Position numbers and translations under genes: made by a program
The notes under the pieces: generated by a model
Database searches by the model: none
The model's input: only the letters and a program-made list of their open reading frames with translations
Told to the model about the DNA's origin: nothing
Source: Zygnema cylindricum
Taxonomy: Eukaryota > Streptophyta > Zygnematophyceae > Zygnematales > Zygnemataceae
Direction of reading: 5' to 3'
NCBI GenBank assembly: GCA_037447655.1
Contig: JBBHKE010000055.1
Coordinates: 1-64,000 of the forward strand
Length of the DNA: 64,000 nt
In this document: in pieces, positions 11,601 through 21,893 of the stretch
Position numbering within the stretch: position 1 is the first letter of the stretch
How the letters are laid out: every line of letters starts with the position of its first letter

Positions 11601-14600
11601 ACAGGAAAAGTTTTAGGATTTCAAAAGGCAGCATACTACAGAGTCCTGGTAAACTACACTGCCCCGTCATTATTAGAGTTAATAACACTAATTCCGTTGC
11701 GAATTTTTCCAGTCAAAAATCACAAAATAGTGTTAACAACACTTAGGAGTGGACTAGAATCTGCCATGTCTCCGTACACTGAATTATTCTTATACATTCT
11801 GATTTTGAAATAAATCCTCAACGCTAATAACGATGGGCCATGTACTGTCAAGTCATTCTACTCCTCTTCCATGTTGTTAAAACATTTCTTAAATTGCTCA
11901 GCTATGTTTTAACATTGTGCTACAACTTCGTTCCTTTGCAAAGATACCACAGAATACCTACTAATACTCCAGGTTGCCAAATGTCATTTCGTTTCCATTT
12001 TCTCACATCAACATCTTTCTTACATCCACCATCATGAGCATCATGATTCTCCCGTATTGTCTTTTAGTCTACACAACAAAAAAATGAAAACAAAATCTAC
12101 CCATAAAACTGTAGTCATTTAATCTACCCGTAAGGACCGCACTGTTTACCTCCACATCGTGCTGCAAAATGCGACGTCGCATAAAGGAGATGGCCTCTTC
12201 TGAGTAGGGCTCTCCCTTCCCGGGGCATCTCACTCCCGACAGTGCGAATGCGACGGCACACATCTCTCGAGGGATGATAAGTTTGAACCGATGACCGCTG
12301 AGGACATAGTCCACAACTGCCGGGAGTTTCCGAGCTTTTTGCAAAAACGGTAAGAAGGCACGTGCCTTGTGTGTTGCTTGCTGCAGGGAAAGAAACAAAA
12401 AAAAAAGCTTATTTGTGATTTATCCAGCATATAAGATTTACTATTTGTTTCGCATCACAGGATTCTTTTAAAGATCACTAAAAATCAGTAAGAATTTTGG
12501 TGGACTGACTCGCCAGAAAAGGTAAGATCTTGCGTGCGAGTTAGAATTGAATCACAGCACTAAAACTGCAAAACAAAAAACTTGCATACTGAGGGATTAA
12601 AAATGACGGATATACTCAATGCTTTTTGTTGAACTGTGAAATAAAGCTCCTCTCAGCATGAGTTAATAGTCTGGAAAAATGCTGAAGAGATTCCAAAATC
12701 CTAAAACTAACATACTTTAGATTTACTAAGGCATGTGTGGATAAGATTTGACTGCATTTTCGACCCGCAAGCTCCTAGAGAATGATAGGTCTACAGGGTT
12801 GCAGGGTCTTGACAACAATGGTTATGACACATGGCAGATTCTATTTCACAGCTACCTGTGCTTTTTTCCATGACAATCATGTTTAACAATACTATTATTG
12901 TTATTTATTCTCGTCCAATGCAGTTCTTGCAAGCTTAAAATGGACCTCCTGCTAACTAGATAAAAGTAAGAGTCGATCGATCCAAACAAGCATCCAAAAA
13001 CATAGAAAATAAGAACATGATGCATTCGCTCTTCTTTTTACCTGGGTGGAGAGGTCGTTCAGATGTGAAACGGGAGGCTCCCTTGCTGAGTGCATTCCTT
13101 TCTTCCCCTTCCTCGAACGAGCCTCGGCAGCCAGAAGAGCATCATAATGAAGGGAACGCTCCTCAAAATCACGATGTCGAACTACAGTCGCATACCCTCT
13201 TGCCACTGTCATTTCTGCCACATTAATTCCGTTTTGAGCAGTGCTTCCCGACTCAGAAGCTTCCTGTTTTGACGCAGCCTGAAGAATGACAGTTCCAAAC
13301 TCCATGCTTTTTCCCTCCATCGGTCCCGGTTCTCGCCCTTCTCCTGCTGTAATTTTGCGAGTGTACTCCATGCTGACAGAAACCTGTCCGATAAACAGAA
13401 AAGATAATATTTTGACTGTAAGTTTTAGTTTCTAATGATGCACATGTGAATCATCATCATCATGTGTGTGAAAGGCAAAAATTGGCAAAAAGAAACTGTA
13501 TTTACCTGATGCCCGATAAGTCGTGTGCGGAGAAACTCTTTTGCTTCTCTCGCAAAGGGCTCAGGTTTTTGTTCCGATCGTGGATTTCCCAATTTGGGAG
13601 CCCGGATACTCGAGAGGTTAACCCTCCTTTCTGCCTGAGGACTGCCAGCTGGCGCAGCATCATCGGCCACGACAATACAATCCCCACTGACAACCTCAAT
13701 GACCTGTTAAAAGAAACCAGATGAGGGTAAGAATATAAGAATTATTTCCTCTCACATACTGAAGGATGACTGGCAATTCGCAAAATAAACATAAATTCCC
13801 TTTCTATGAGATTAACCTACCGTTTGTGTTAGGTTGTAGACTTCCTTGTCCTATCAAAATGCTAGCACCTTCTTATCAGTTGAAAATTTGTGTGGCTTTC
13901 AAAATACAAACCTTTCCAGTGAAGTTGTCGTCTCTAATCGCGGTTGAGTTTGATGTTGGTGGAACAAATGATGTCCAAATTCGAATCTTTTGCTTTTTTG
14001 CTTCTAACTCGAGAGACTTCAGCTGTGCCTTGTAAGACGGCTCTAATGTCTCCGCACTCCATTCCACAACCTTTGCCAGACCCTGTAAGCAATTTTGGAG
14101 GCGCAAAAAGCAAACTTCAAAAAAAAAACTTGCGATTGTTGAAACTTTAACAAGGTCGAGATCACAAACGATATATCACGATTTCGGAAAATCACAATAT
14201 CCAGCAGTTGGAAATTAGATACTTAATTAAATTTGCCAATAATACCTGATACTGATAAATGTCAATAATCGACAGAACGTAAGCATTTTCCAAACATAAA
14301 TATCTCACCAAATCTCCACCAAACACTTGATTGACCAGAAATTCTGAATTCAAAATCTGGGAAATAAATATCAAGCTACAAAGTCAACCATTTGGTACAC
14401 AATTTTTTTCACATATAGCAACCCATTACGATACCGTTCAGTATAGCATACTGTACTGACAGTTATTTTTCGCCTCAACAGCACAGGGAAAAAAACATTT
14501 GAATAGTGCGGAAATAATGATACAGATACTGATGATACTAATATTCATATCGATATATCGCAATAATTCACAAAAGCAAATATTATATATCGATTATCCA

Positions 14601-17600
14601 GACCCTTCAAAAAAGTACATATAGAATATTGGCACATCATGCTCGATATATAAAATTATTAACAAGCATCAGTATAACAAATTAATGTCGATCAAAATAG
14701 AATGACATACAGTGATCATCCAATCAGTCAAGTACTTCTGCCACATGTTTTTTCACAACGAAATCCCAAGAGTTTACCAGTCGAGGAAAACATAACTCAT
14801 TTTACTCTTTTCTCAATGTTCAAAAATTCCAAAAGAACCTAAGCACAAAAAAATACCTGCTTCACTAGTAGAGGAGCAATATCTGTCGCGGTATCACCAT
14901 CGGGATAATAAAGAGATCCTACAAGATTGGATCCTCGACCATCCAGGCCTTCCAGCACCACACGGACCTATCATTGACAGAAGTGGCAAAAACTTAGTAC
15001 AAAATTCAATTTGCTAGGCCTTATAATGAGTGAAAAGACAAGAAATTACCTCATGGATGCACACTGCCATTTCCCTACCTACTCTCCATCTCCCTACCCT
15101 TCCCGCCCTCTTCTCAACAATCTAAACACATAATAGGACAAAGGCACATATATCATTTTAAGGGAAGGCGCTGTGATAAGAATTGCAGTTCACAAAAACT
15201 CTTCTAATAAAATGAACTTGTCTAGTTTATCACAAAAACTAAAACATGCTTCAATACAGCACTTGGTCAATCTGATATTAATCTAATGACAGCGAATATG
15301 AGACTTCCTATGGAGGTTTGAAAAGGATGAAGTCAAATCGAAACATAACTGCGTAGCAATTGTGTTTCAATACCAAATCTCAACAAGGATTGGTGTACTA
15401 ATACATGATCTCCACTTAGAAATTGTTTGATCGTGATTGGTTGAGCCTACACCATGTCTTGTCACATATCAACAAGAGACAAGCATATTTTAACTTAAAT
15501 TCTCTGTCATATTGTGATTCTCTTTTGGTCTTGCTACCCAATATTTAACCAAATATTGAGGAACACGAGCAAAAGAAAAAAATGCCTAATGCTAAAGAGC
15601 GAGGTGAGACGCATACATCTTGATTCCAGAATCAAATTTTTGTGAAGTGCTTAACCTCCAATCCCCAAATATCGCAAAGATGACCTAAGGATGACCAAAG
15701 AATGATCAAAGGATGACCAAAGAATGACCCAAACATGACCAAAATTCATGCAAGTGAGAAAATGTCTAATACTAAAGAGCAAAGTAGGCAACATACATCT
15801 CGATGTAAGCACCGGACTTCTGTGAAATGCTTAGCCTCCAATCCATAAGGTTCTGCAGAAATATCGCCAGACGCAGCATTTTGGGCCGCCAATCGTTGTG
15901 CAATACTAGGAGTAGCTCCCTCTACTTTCACACTATCCACACCATTTCCGTTACTGGTCGAACCATCGGTAGTAGCTCCTTCACCAGATTCCTTTTCAAC
16001 CGTTTCCACTTGCCCAAGAGCTCTCCTTCCAGCTGAAGGACACTGCAACATTATCATAACAGAAAAAATTCAGAGGACTGACTCTCATAATTTGCATCGA
16101 AATAAAAGATGATGACTCCGTGTACAAAGTTCAAAACACATGGAAATGCTATATGTGGTTACCCCGTATTTTATGTGTTTTACATGAGGTTTTTGGTTAC
16201 AATACGCGTATGGTACGTTTCCATACAGTTTTTATACATTAAAACTGTGCAATAACTTCTGTTAAGCTGGACACTCCTTTCTCCCATCCATCCTGGTATT
16301 GAAGATGAAATTGCAGATATCAACGGGTAAGAGAGCTAGAGCATTCCAAATACCAAAGGAAAACCAGTTGCACCAAAAAAGAAGCCTACAAAAATCCATT
16401 ACCTATCTGAGTGGTAGTATTTGAAAAAGGGTAAAAAATACTTCATGAACAAAACTCATGAACTTCATATAGCATTCACGACATTGCAGCGTATCGTCAT
16501 CATCATATACTATTTTTGTCCACAAGTAGCAAAAACAGTCAATAAAAAGCAGACCATATAAGAAGATCTGTCGAGGAACTATTAAGAGCAAAAATTCTGC
16601 AACTGAATGGTGGTCGGAAAGGAAACAAACAAACCTCTTAAAAAGCTACTACCCCAGTTATCGTTTGGTAAACAATGACCTCAACAAACTCAATAAACTG
16701 CTCTCAACGAACAAAGGAAAAACTATCTATTAAAAGTACGGAGTCATGGAAGTACCTGAATTCCTGCAATGTAAACCTGCACATATTGGAATGAAGGAAG
16801 TAGTATCACTCGTACAGTCGATCCGTCACGTACTTGTTCCACTATGGCTGGAAGAGACTTTCCCTTATTCCCTTCCAAAACCTCCAAAGCATCAAACCCA
16901 CTCTCTTGCCCAACACCCGAGGGAGGAAGCTCACGGATAGCAGATTCTAGAGCTGCTGAATCCTGAAAAGAAAAAAAAAGGTGTTCAAGGATTATTTTAC
17001 GTCCTAGAATAATCAAAAGAATCAAAAGAATAGACGACAAAGGAATTGTAGCTCCAAAACTTCAATAAAGGGTGTCTAAAGATTATTTTACGTCGTAGAA
17101 TAACAAAAGAACCAAAAGACAAGACAACAGAAGAATCGTAACCAGCTCGAAGACTGTAAATACAATAGCTCAAATAGTAATAAGAACCATTGAAGTCAAT
17201 GGAAAAATAAAGAGAGAGACGGTTCTATACTCATTGTAACTACACCTAACTCAGGCATCAAAAAGTGATTCTTTGACCAACACTGGTTAAAATCAACAAA
17301 GTTCCATGGCAGCTCTCCTCTCCAATCTCAAACCTCCCAACAATGGAAACCATCTTCAATAAACAGCAGTCAAAAACTCAGAGAAATTGGTGAGGTCAGA
17401 TTACAACCTCAATGTACAAAACTCCCTCTTCCATATCATGAAACTAAGAATCTAAATGACAAAGTACACAAGCAAAAAAACCACTACAAGGAGAGGAACC
17501 ATGAACCCATACCAATTTAAAATAGTAAGTTGCCAGAGGACAGAGAGACAAAAATAGACACTACACCGTGAATCACTATTGAAGCAAAGGATCATGTAGC

Positions 17601-20600
17601 GTGGGGTTTAATTTGGTGTCGATGACTCTAATTTGGGTCTGAGCTATTTGGACAAATTTTGATCACCTACCAATTTAGTGTGACAGACAAAAAAAAGTAT
17701 CATTAACGATCTTTCATGTTGAGAAGGGAAGAAAAACTGGCACCAAACTTAGCGTTGTCAATGCCAACAACGATTCCTAACATACAAAAATCATTCTCCT
17801 TCATAAATGCCTTGCTGCCTTCTTCCACACTTAACACTATTTTACCATGGGTCCACACTTAACACTATTTTACCATGGGCCCCTCCTCCTCTCCTTTTAC
17901 CTCTGCCATCCCTCAATTTTACTATTTCAACCACTTTTCTTCACATTCCCTACCTTTTGACACCCTCAAGAAGGAAAATTCTTTCCATTTCTCACCACAT
18001 TTCCTACCTTTTGAAAACCCTCAAGAAGGAATATTCGTTCCATTTCTCACCTTGTTCCAAATACCAACTCCCTGCGTTTTCGCAGTCTCTTCCAAAGCTT
18101 GCAATTCGCGAATATAAGGACTAGAAGGTCCCTGGGTTGAGGGCGTACGGACCTAAACCAAACCAAAAACCCAAAGGAAAAAAATAAATAAAATTGTAAA
18201 ACTACCAAAAAAATCAGGGGAAGCCATGGTGTTTGTCAAGTCCCTGGCTTCTATGTTCAACAAGCATCAGATTTGAAGCTATCTAGAAACAGAACCCTCA
18301 ACCAGAAATAAATTAATGAGAAATCGTTTACTGTCAACAATTAACAATGATGAACATGAAATTTGGAATTAGCCTCTTCTCTGTGTGGGTATGTTAATGA
18401 ATAAAGATCTTATTGCCCTATGGATACCGTATGTTTCTTCAGCTTTTATAAATATCAAAGTCGCAAAAAACTACACCACCGATCACCACTGGAGTTTGTC
18501 AATTATTAGTGTTAACTCTTTATTAGAATTAACAACACTAAATCATCTTTTGTTACGCGGCTCATTGTTGGCCATTTAACTAAATAGTGTTTACTAACAC
18601 TTATTTATGATTTTTCATCAAAAAACCAGGCCGCAAATTAAAGTGATTAACTCGACCAATGGGGAGTGTATCGTCATTGACGAATGATAAGGAGATTTAG
18701 GGCAAAACTTTACCCGAGCCCAGCCCTCAGTAACAACTGCTAAAGCAAGATTGGTTTCTCCGAGAAAAACAGATCCAAACTCTCGCGTTAATCCATCCAC
18801 TTTATAGTCCACCTTGAAAATTACCTCCTGCAAAAACAGAGGACGGATAGAGCCATAGTTGAATAAAAAAAAAAAAACAACCACTCTCAAGGCACAATGT
18901 TTATCTGAATTAACATGTCAAAAACCCAAGTCATATCCACATAATTTCATTAATCTGGATATTTCAAACATATCCACGTATATTCATAATTCGTGTCGAA
19001 GAAGCTTAATTACGAACAGGAGCCCTGAAATATTGACTTCTTTTCCACACAACAAAGAGGTTGAGCAGTTCCACAACGTTTCTCCCAGTGTTTCTCAATC
19101 GATTTCCCTTCCTCATGAATGTAAAATCTCTAAAAAGAGCTTCTATAACCGTGACCAATCCAGTCATTACCGCATCTTCCTAGAAAAAAATCGGACGACT
19201 AACTTAAATTTTGACAGAAAAATGCACTTCAGACATACAAATTTATGACAAATAACCAGTTGAAGAAGCCTTAAAAAACCCTAAAAACTCTTAAACAATT
19301 ATTATATTGCGCTCACCTTCCCGACACATTTCTTCCTCAAAAACTCACGGCTCTCCCAAGCAAATGGCTCGTCTCGGCCTTCCCTCCTTGCCTGCATAGA
19401 GACCATTTGTAACAGAAAACTTACCTCAGAACAGTTGTGCATTTCATTAAATTTCAGAAAAGGTTTTAGAGAAGATTATCAAATCTCCCTCTCCCTCTCC
19501 CCTCCCCCTCTCCTTCTCCTTCTCCTGCTCCCACCCCTTCTCTCCCTCACTGTCTCTCTCACTCTCTCAAAGTCCTGCATCCTGGCAACCTCATGAGGTT
19601 TCTATGTTTTTGAGGAAGAAGGTTGAGCAATTACAAAAATGATGATAAATCAAACAAGCAACTTAACATAGTTCGTTAAATAACTAACAACAAAATGCTT
19701 TTTTCCAGCTTCCACTATTTCAGAGTCTGAAAAAAATTGCCTTTCACAATACCATGGTTGTATACCATGCTAATTAAGTAAAGTCAACAAAAGTCAAACT
19801 GATGACTTTTTGGAGAAAAAACCTCACAAGTGATCAGCATTTGTTTTAAAATCAACGGAAAAAGCATAATCTTTCGGTTGGACATTTTCGAAGTCAATCA
19901 TAACTTTTGCGAATGAACAAATAACGTGAAACAAAGGTCGAAATCAGATCACCTGAAAGAATCTAAAACCAAACAACTGGAAAATTTCCCACAAATTTGC
20001 AGAAAATTGTTCACATCTGAACAACATTAGTGTTTAACAGGTTTCTGGCACTCCAATGTCAAAAACTCTACCTTCAACCGTTTGATTTTCGTGTGATGAG
20101 AAAAAGACAAAGAAGTACTTGATAGCCACAAACTGTTTGGATCCTAATGGCAACTTGAAGCAAGTGCTGTAGTTCACCTCTAAGCAAACAACTGGAAGTC
20201 AACAATAGTCAAAACACAGGAAGCCAAATAACACCAATCTAGTGAAAAAGACAAAAAAATATAAATATACAACAACAGAAATCCTTAGCCACACAAAATA
20301 ATCAAGCATTAACAACAACAAAAAATGACCTAAACTCACCAGTGGAATCCAGACAAAATCAGCCAAAATCCACACAAATTCAAACAAAATCTAGCAAAAC
20401 CCAGTTAAACCTACAAGAATCTACCAAAATCCGGCAGAATCCAGACAAACTTAGACAAAATTCACCAGAATCCAGACAAAATCTACTGAAATCTACCAAA
20501 ATCTCCCAGAATCTAGCCAAATCTACCAGAATCCAGACAGAATCCAGGAATTTCCATCAAAATCCTGACAAAATCTGCCACCACTCAGCAAGCAGTTCAT

Positions 20601-20893
20601 GTATTAATCTAATCCTGGAATTATTTCTTGATCCAGACAAAATCAAGTGCCAGACACTGACAAAATCAGACAAAAAACGGATAAAAACAGACAAAAAAAC
20701 GGATAAAAACAGACAAACAGATTCTCATCTTTACCAGCTTAGGTGCAATGAGTGAAGACAGCGTAATTGTCTTTTCTGGAGGAGGTCCAGACTTCGCATT
20801 CCCCATTATAAGAAGACAGTCTCCCGAGCTCACTCCCTTTACCACTCCTCTCATCCAGCTCGTCTCCCCTGAGGTCGCCATAGCTTCCAGCAC
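8624..20893 (-). CDS. TSN: Tudor staphylococcal nuclease (Tudor-SN / SND1 / p100)
   Basis: Sixteen exons, all with GT..AG borders: 20893-20735, 19391-19317, 18827-18714, 18152-18051, 16962-16756, 16042-15797, 14967-14857, 14082-13912, 13703-13506, 13383-13042, 12380-12150, 11362-11174, 10677-10588, 10339-10145, 9685-9296, 8809-8624. They join without frame breaks into about 1001 aa, the normal plant length. SN-like repeats are visible (GPPPEKTITLSSLIAP; FGSVFLGETNLA; VEQVRDGSTVRV; AERRVNLSSIRAPKLGNP; GTFIGSLWENKVNVG). A Tudor domain with FYIDYGNQEVV lies at about 785-845, then a C-terminal SN half and an acidic DIDDDDEDD tail. The family is a cytosolic RNA-binding nuclease/scaffold in stress granules and mRNA stability. 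Every exon length is divisible by three, so all 15 introns are phase 0. An in-frame ATG four codons downstream (20881) could also serve. Gene identity is certain; borders were read by eye. Confidence 0.95.
11657..11842. mobile_element. MITE family A, copy A2, in a TSN intron
   Basis: 186 bp between TA dinucleotides (11655-11656 and 11843-11844) in the intron between TSN exons 11 and 12. The left end is CACTGCCCCGTCATTATTAG and the right end reads 'cgctaataacgatgggccatg'. Internal 'aacactaattccg' resembles copy A5. More diverged than the other copies. Confidence 0.65.
15577..15660 (-). pseudogene. Partial duplicate of the 3' end of TSN exon 6 plus its splice donor
   Basis: The minus strand reads 'ttggaggttaagcacttcac' and continues to 'gatgtatgcgtc'. 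This aligns with exon 6 from GLEAKHFTE through its donor (15797-15842) and on into the flanking intron ('gctctttagcattaggca' against 'gctctttagtattagaca'). The copy has an in-frame stop and is not used. Distance between copies is about 180 bp. Confidence 0.7.
15675..15745. repeat. 11-bp tandem repeat (gatgaccaaag)
   Basis: About six copies of gatgaccaaag/gaatgatcaaa in TSN intron 6, lying between the duplicated exon fragment and the genuine exon 6 donor. Confidence 0.75.
16978..17150. repeat. Intronic tandem duplication, about 90-bp unit
   Basis: 'ggtgttcaaggattatttta' followed by 'cgtcctagaataatcaaaag' recurs as 'ggtgtctaaagattatttta' followed by 'cgtcgtagaataacaaaag'. Both copies lie just upstream (in TSN sense) of the exon 5 acceptor. 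Confidence 0.75.
17562..17790. mobile_element. Degenerate MITE family A remnant in a TSN intron
   Basis: The left end 'ctacaccgtgaatcactatt' and the internal 'gactctaatttgggt' match the family (compare 40276-40300). The right end is only suggested by 'acaacgatt' near 17768. A second, less clear remnant begins at 18471 with 'ctacaccaccgatc' and shares 'aacaacactaa'. Confidence 0.35.
17826..18054. repeat. Two tandem duplications ending at the TSN exon 4 donor
   Basis: A 25-bp unit 'cacttaacactattttacca' is doubled at 17826-17880. A unit of about 55 bp ('cctaccttttga', 'ccctcaagaagga', 'ccatttctcacc') is doubled at 17946-18054. The second unit ends in the exon 4 splice donor, so a decoy donor GTGAGAAATGG lies within the intron, about 55 bp downstream. 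Confidence 0.75.
20345..20580. repeat. Decameric tandem repeat in TSN intron 1
   Basis: About 24 consecutive 10-bp units of the type aaaatctacc, agaatccagac and caaaatccag. A related run (gacaaaaaacggataaaaac) follows at 20660-20720. The open frame across it is a by-product of the repeat. Confidence 0.75.
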
Positions 20894-21893
20894 CTTCTTT
20901 CTATTAAAATTTCCTACTTTTCAAGCCAAAAATCTAAACCTAAAGCTTTGTCCTCTACCTTTGACTTTGCCTTTAACAAAGGAGTAGGGAAAAAAGTGAA
21001 AAAGAATCTGTGAGAAAGGCAGGTGAACTGAAAAGAATGAAGTTAAAGTACTGCAGTAAAGTACAGTACTGTACTTTACCGTACGTACACCGTGTATCGG
21101 TAACAGCATTAATGTTTTTTCGCCAGTTTAAAATCAGCTTTTTTCCGAGGGCACGTGTCTGATTTTCATTTGGAGATCTCCAATGGGAAAGTAAAAATCT
21201 AGCCTTTCCATCGTGGCCGTTAGATAGATAATCCGGCATGTGTGCACGGAGAAAAAATCATTCAATCTTTAAAGGCCGCTAAAGACATTAACGCTAATGG
21301 CTTACCACAGTTACCAGGCACACTGGCATAGTTTTAAAGTGCGAAAAAGTGAAGGAAAAAAACCGCAAGCTAGCCATAAAATACGAGATCACTAAAGTAG
21401 ATATAGCGTTTCTACGAGCTTCAGCACTTTGACCTTTCACAAGATGTACGGAAAAACACTGTACGGTACGGCACAGTACAGTACAGTACACCGCCAATCG
21501 TTATTAGCGTTGTGTACGCTAATTCCGTCCCGCTTTTTTTTATTTTATTCTCAAATAGAATTATCCACACTATTTTAAAAAAACCCTAATTCTCAATTAG
21601 AATAGACGATTTCTTCGAAAATTTCCAAATTCCCAATTAGCGTAAACCACGCTAATTATTCGTATACGCTAAAAAAACTTACACGCTAATAACGATTGGC
21701 GGTGTACTGTACTGTAGCGATTCACGATTATTATACTGTATTTATTGTGCGTTCAAAAGTTCAAATTTGACTCCGCACTAAAAAGTGTGCAGTGTTGTTC
21801 ATTACAGTACTCGACCGTACGTCCGTACTCAACGCGCGTTTCCCTTTGTTGCGAAAAGCGGAGCGAATTAGCCAGACATTTCGCGGAGGTGCC
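20894..21893. promoter_or_regulatory. Divergent promoter region between TSN and SUV3
   Basis: The 1,000 bp between the two start codons must hold both 5' UTRs and promoters. It contains a GTAC-rich cluster at 21041-21092, a second at 21453-21492, more GTAC near 21700-21715 and 21808-21830, a CACGTG at 21152, and a MITE at 21489-21704. No clear TATA box pairs with either start. Shared regulation is an inference from the head-to-head layout. Confidence 0.6.
21489..21704. mobile_element. MITE family A, copy A5, in the divergent promoter
   Basis: 216 bp flanked by TA (21487-21488 and 21705-21706). The left end is CACCGCCAATCGTTATTAG and the right end is its complement 'ctaataacgattggcggtg'. The insertion point is the centre of a palindrome: ACAGTACAG lies directly left of the TA and CTGTACTGT directly right. 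Confidence 0.85.

Noticed and set aside
20342-20755. 137-aa Gln/Lys/Ser-rich plus-strand frame
   Set aside because: Product of the decamer repeat inside TSN intron 1; overlaps TSN exon 1 in antisense.
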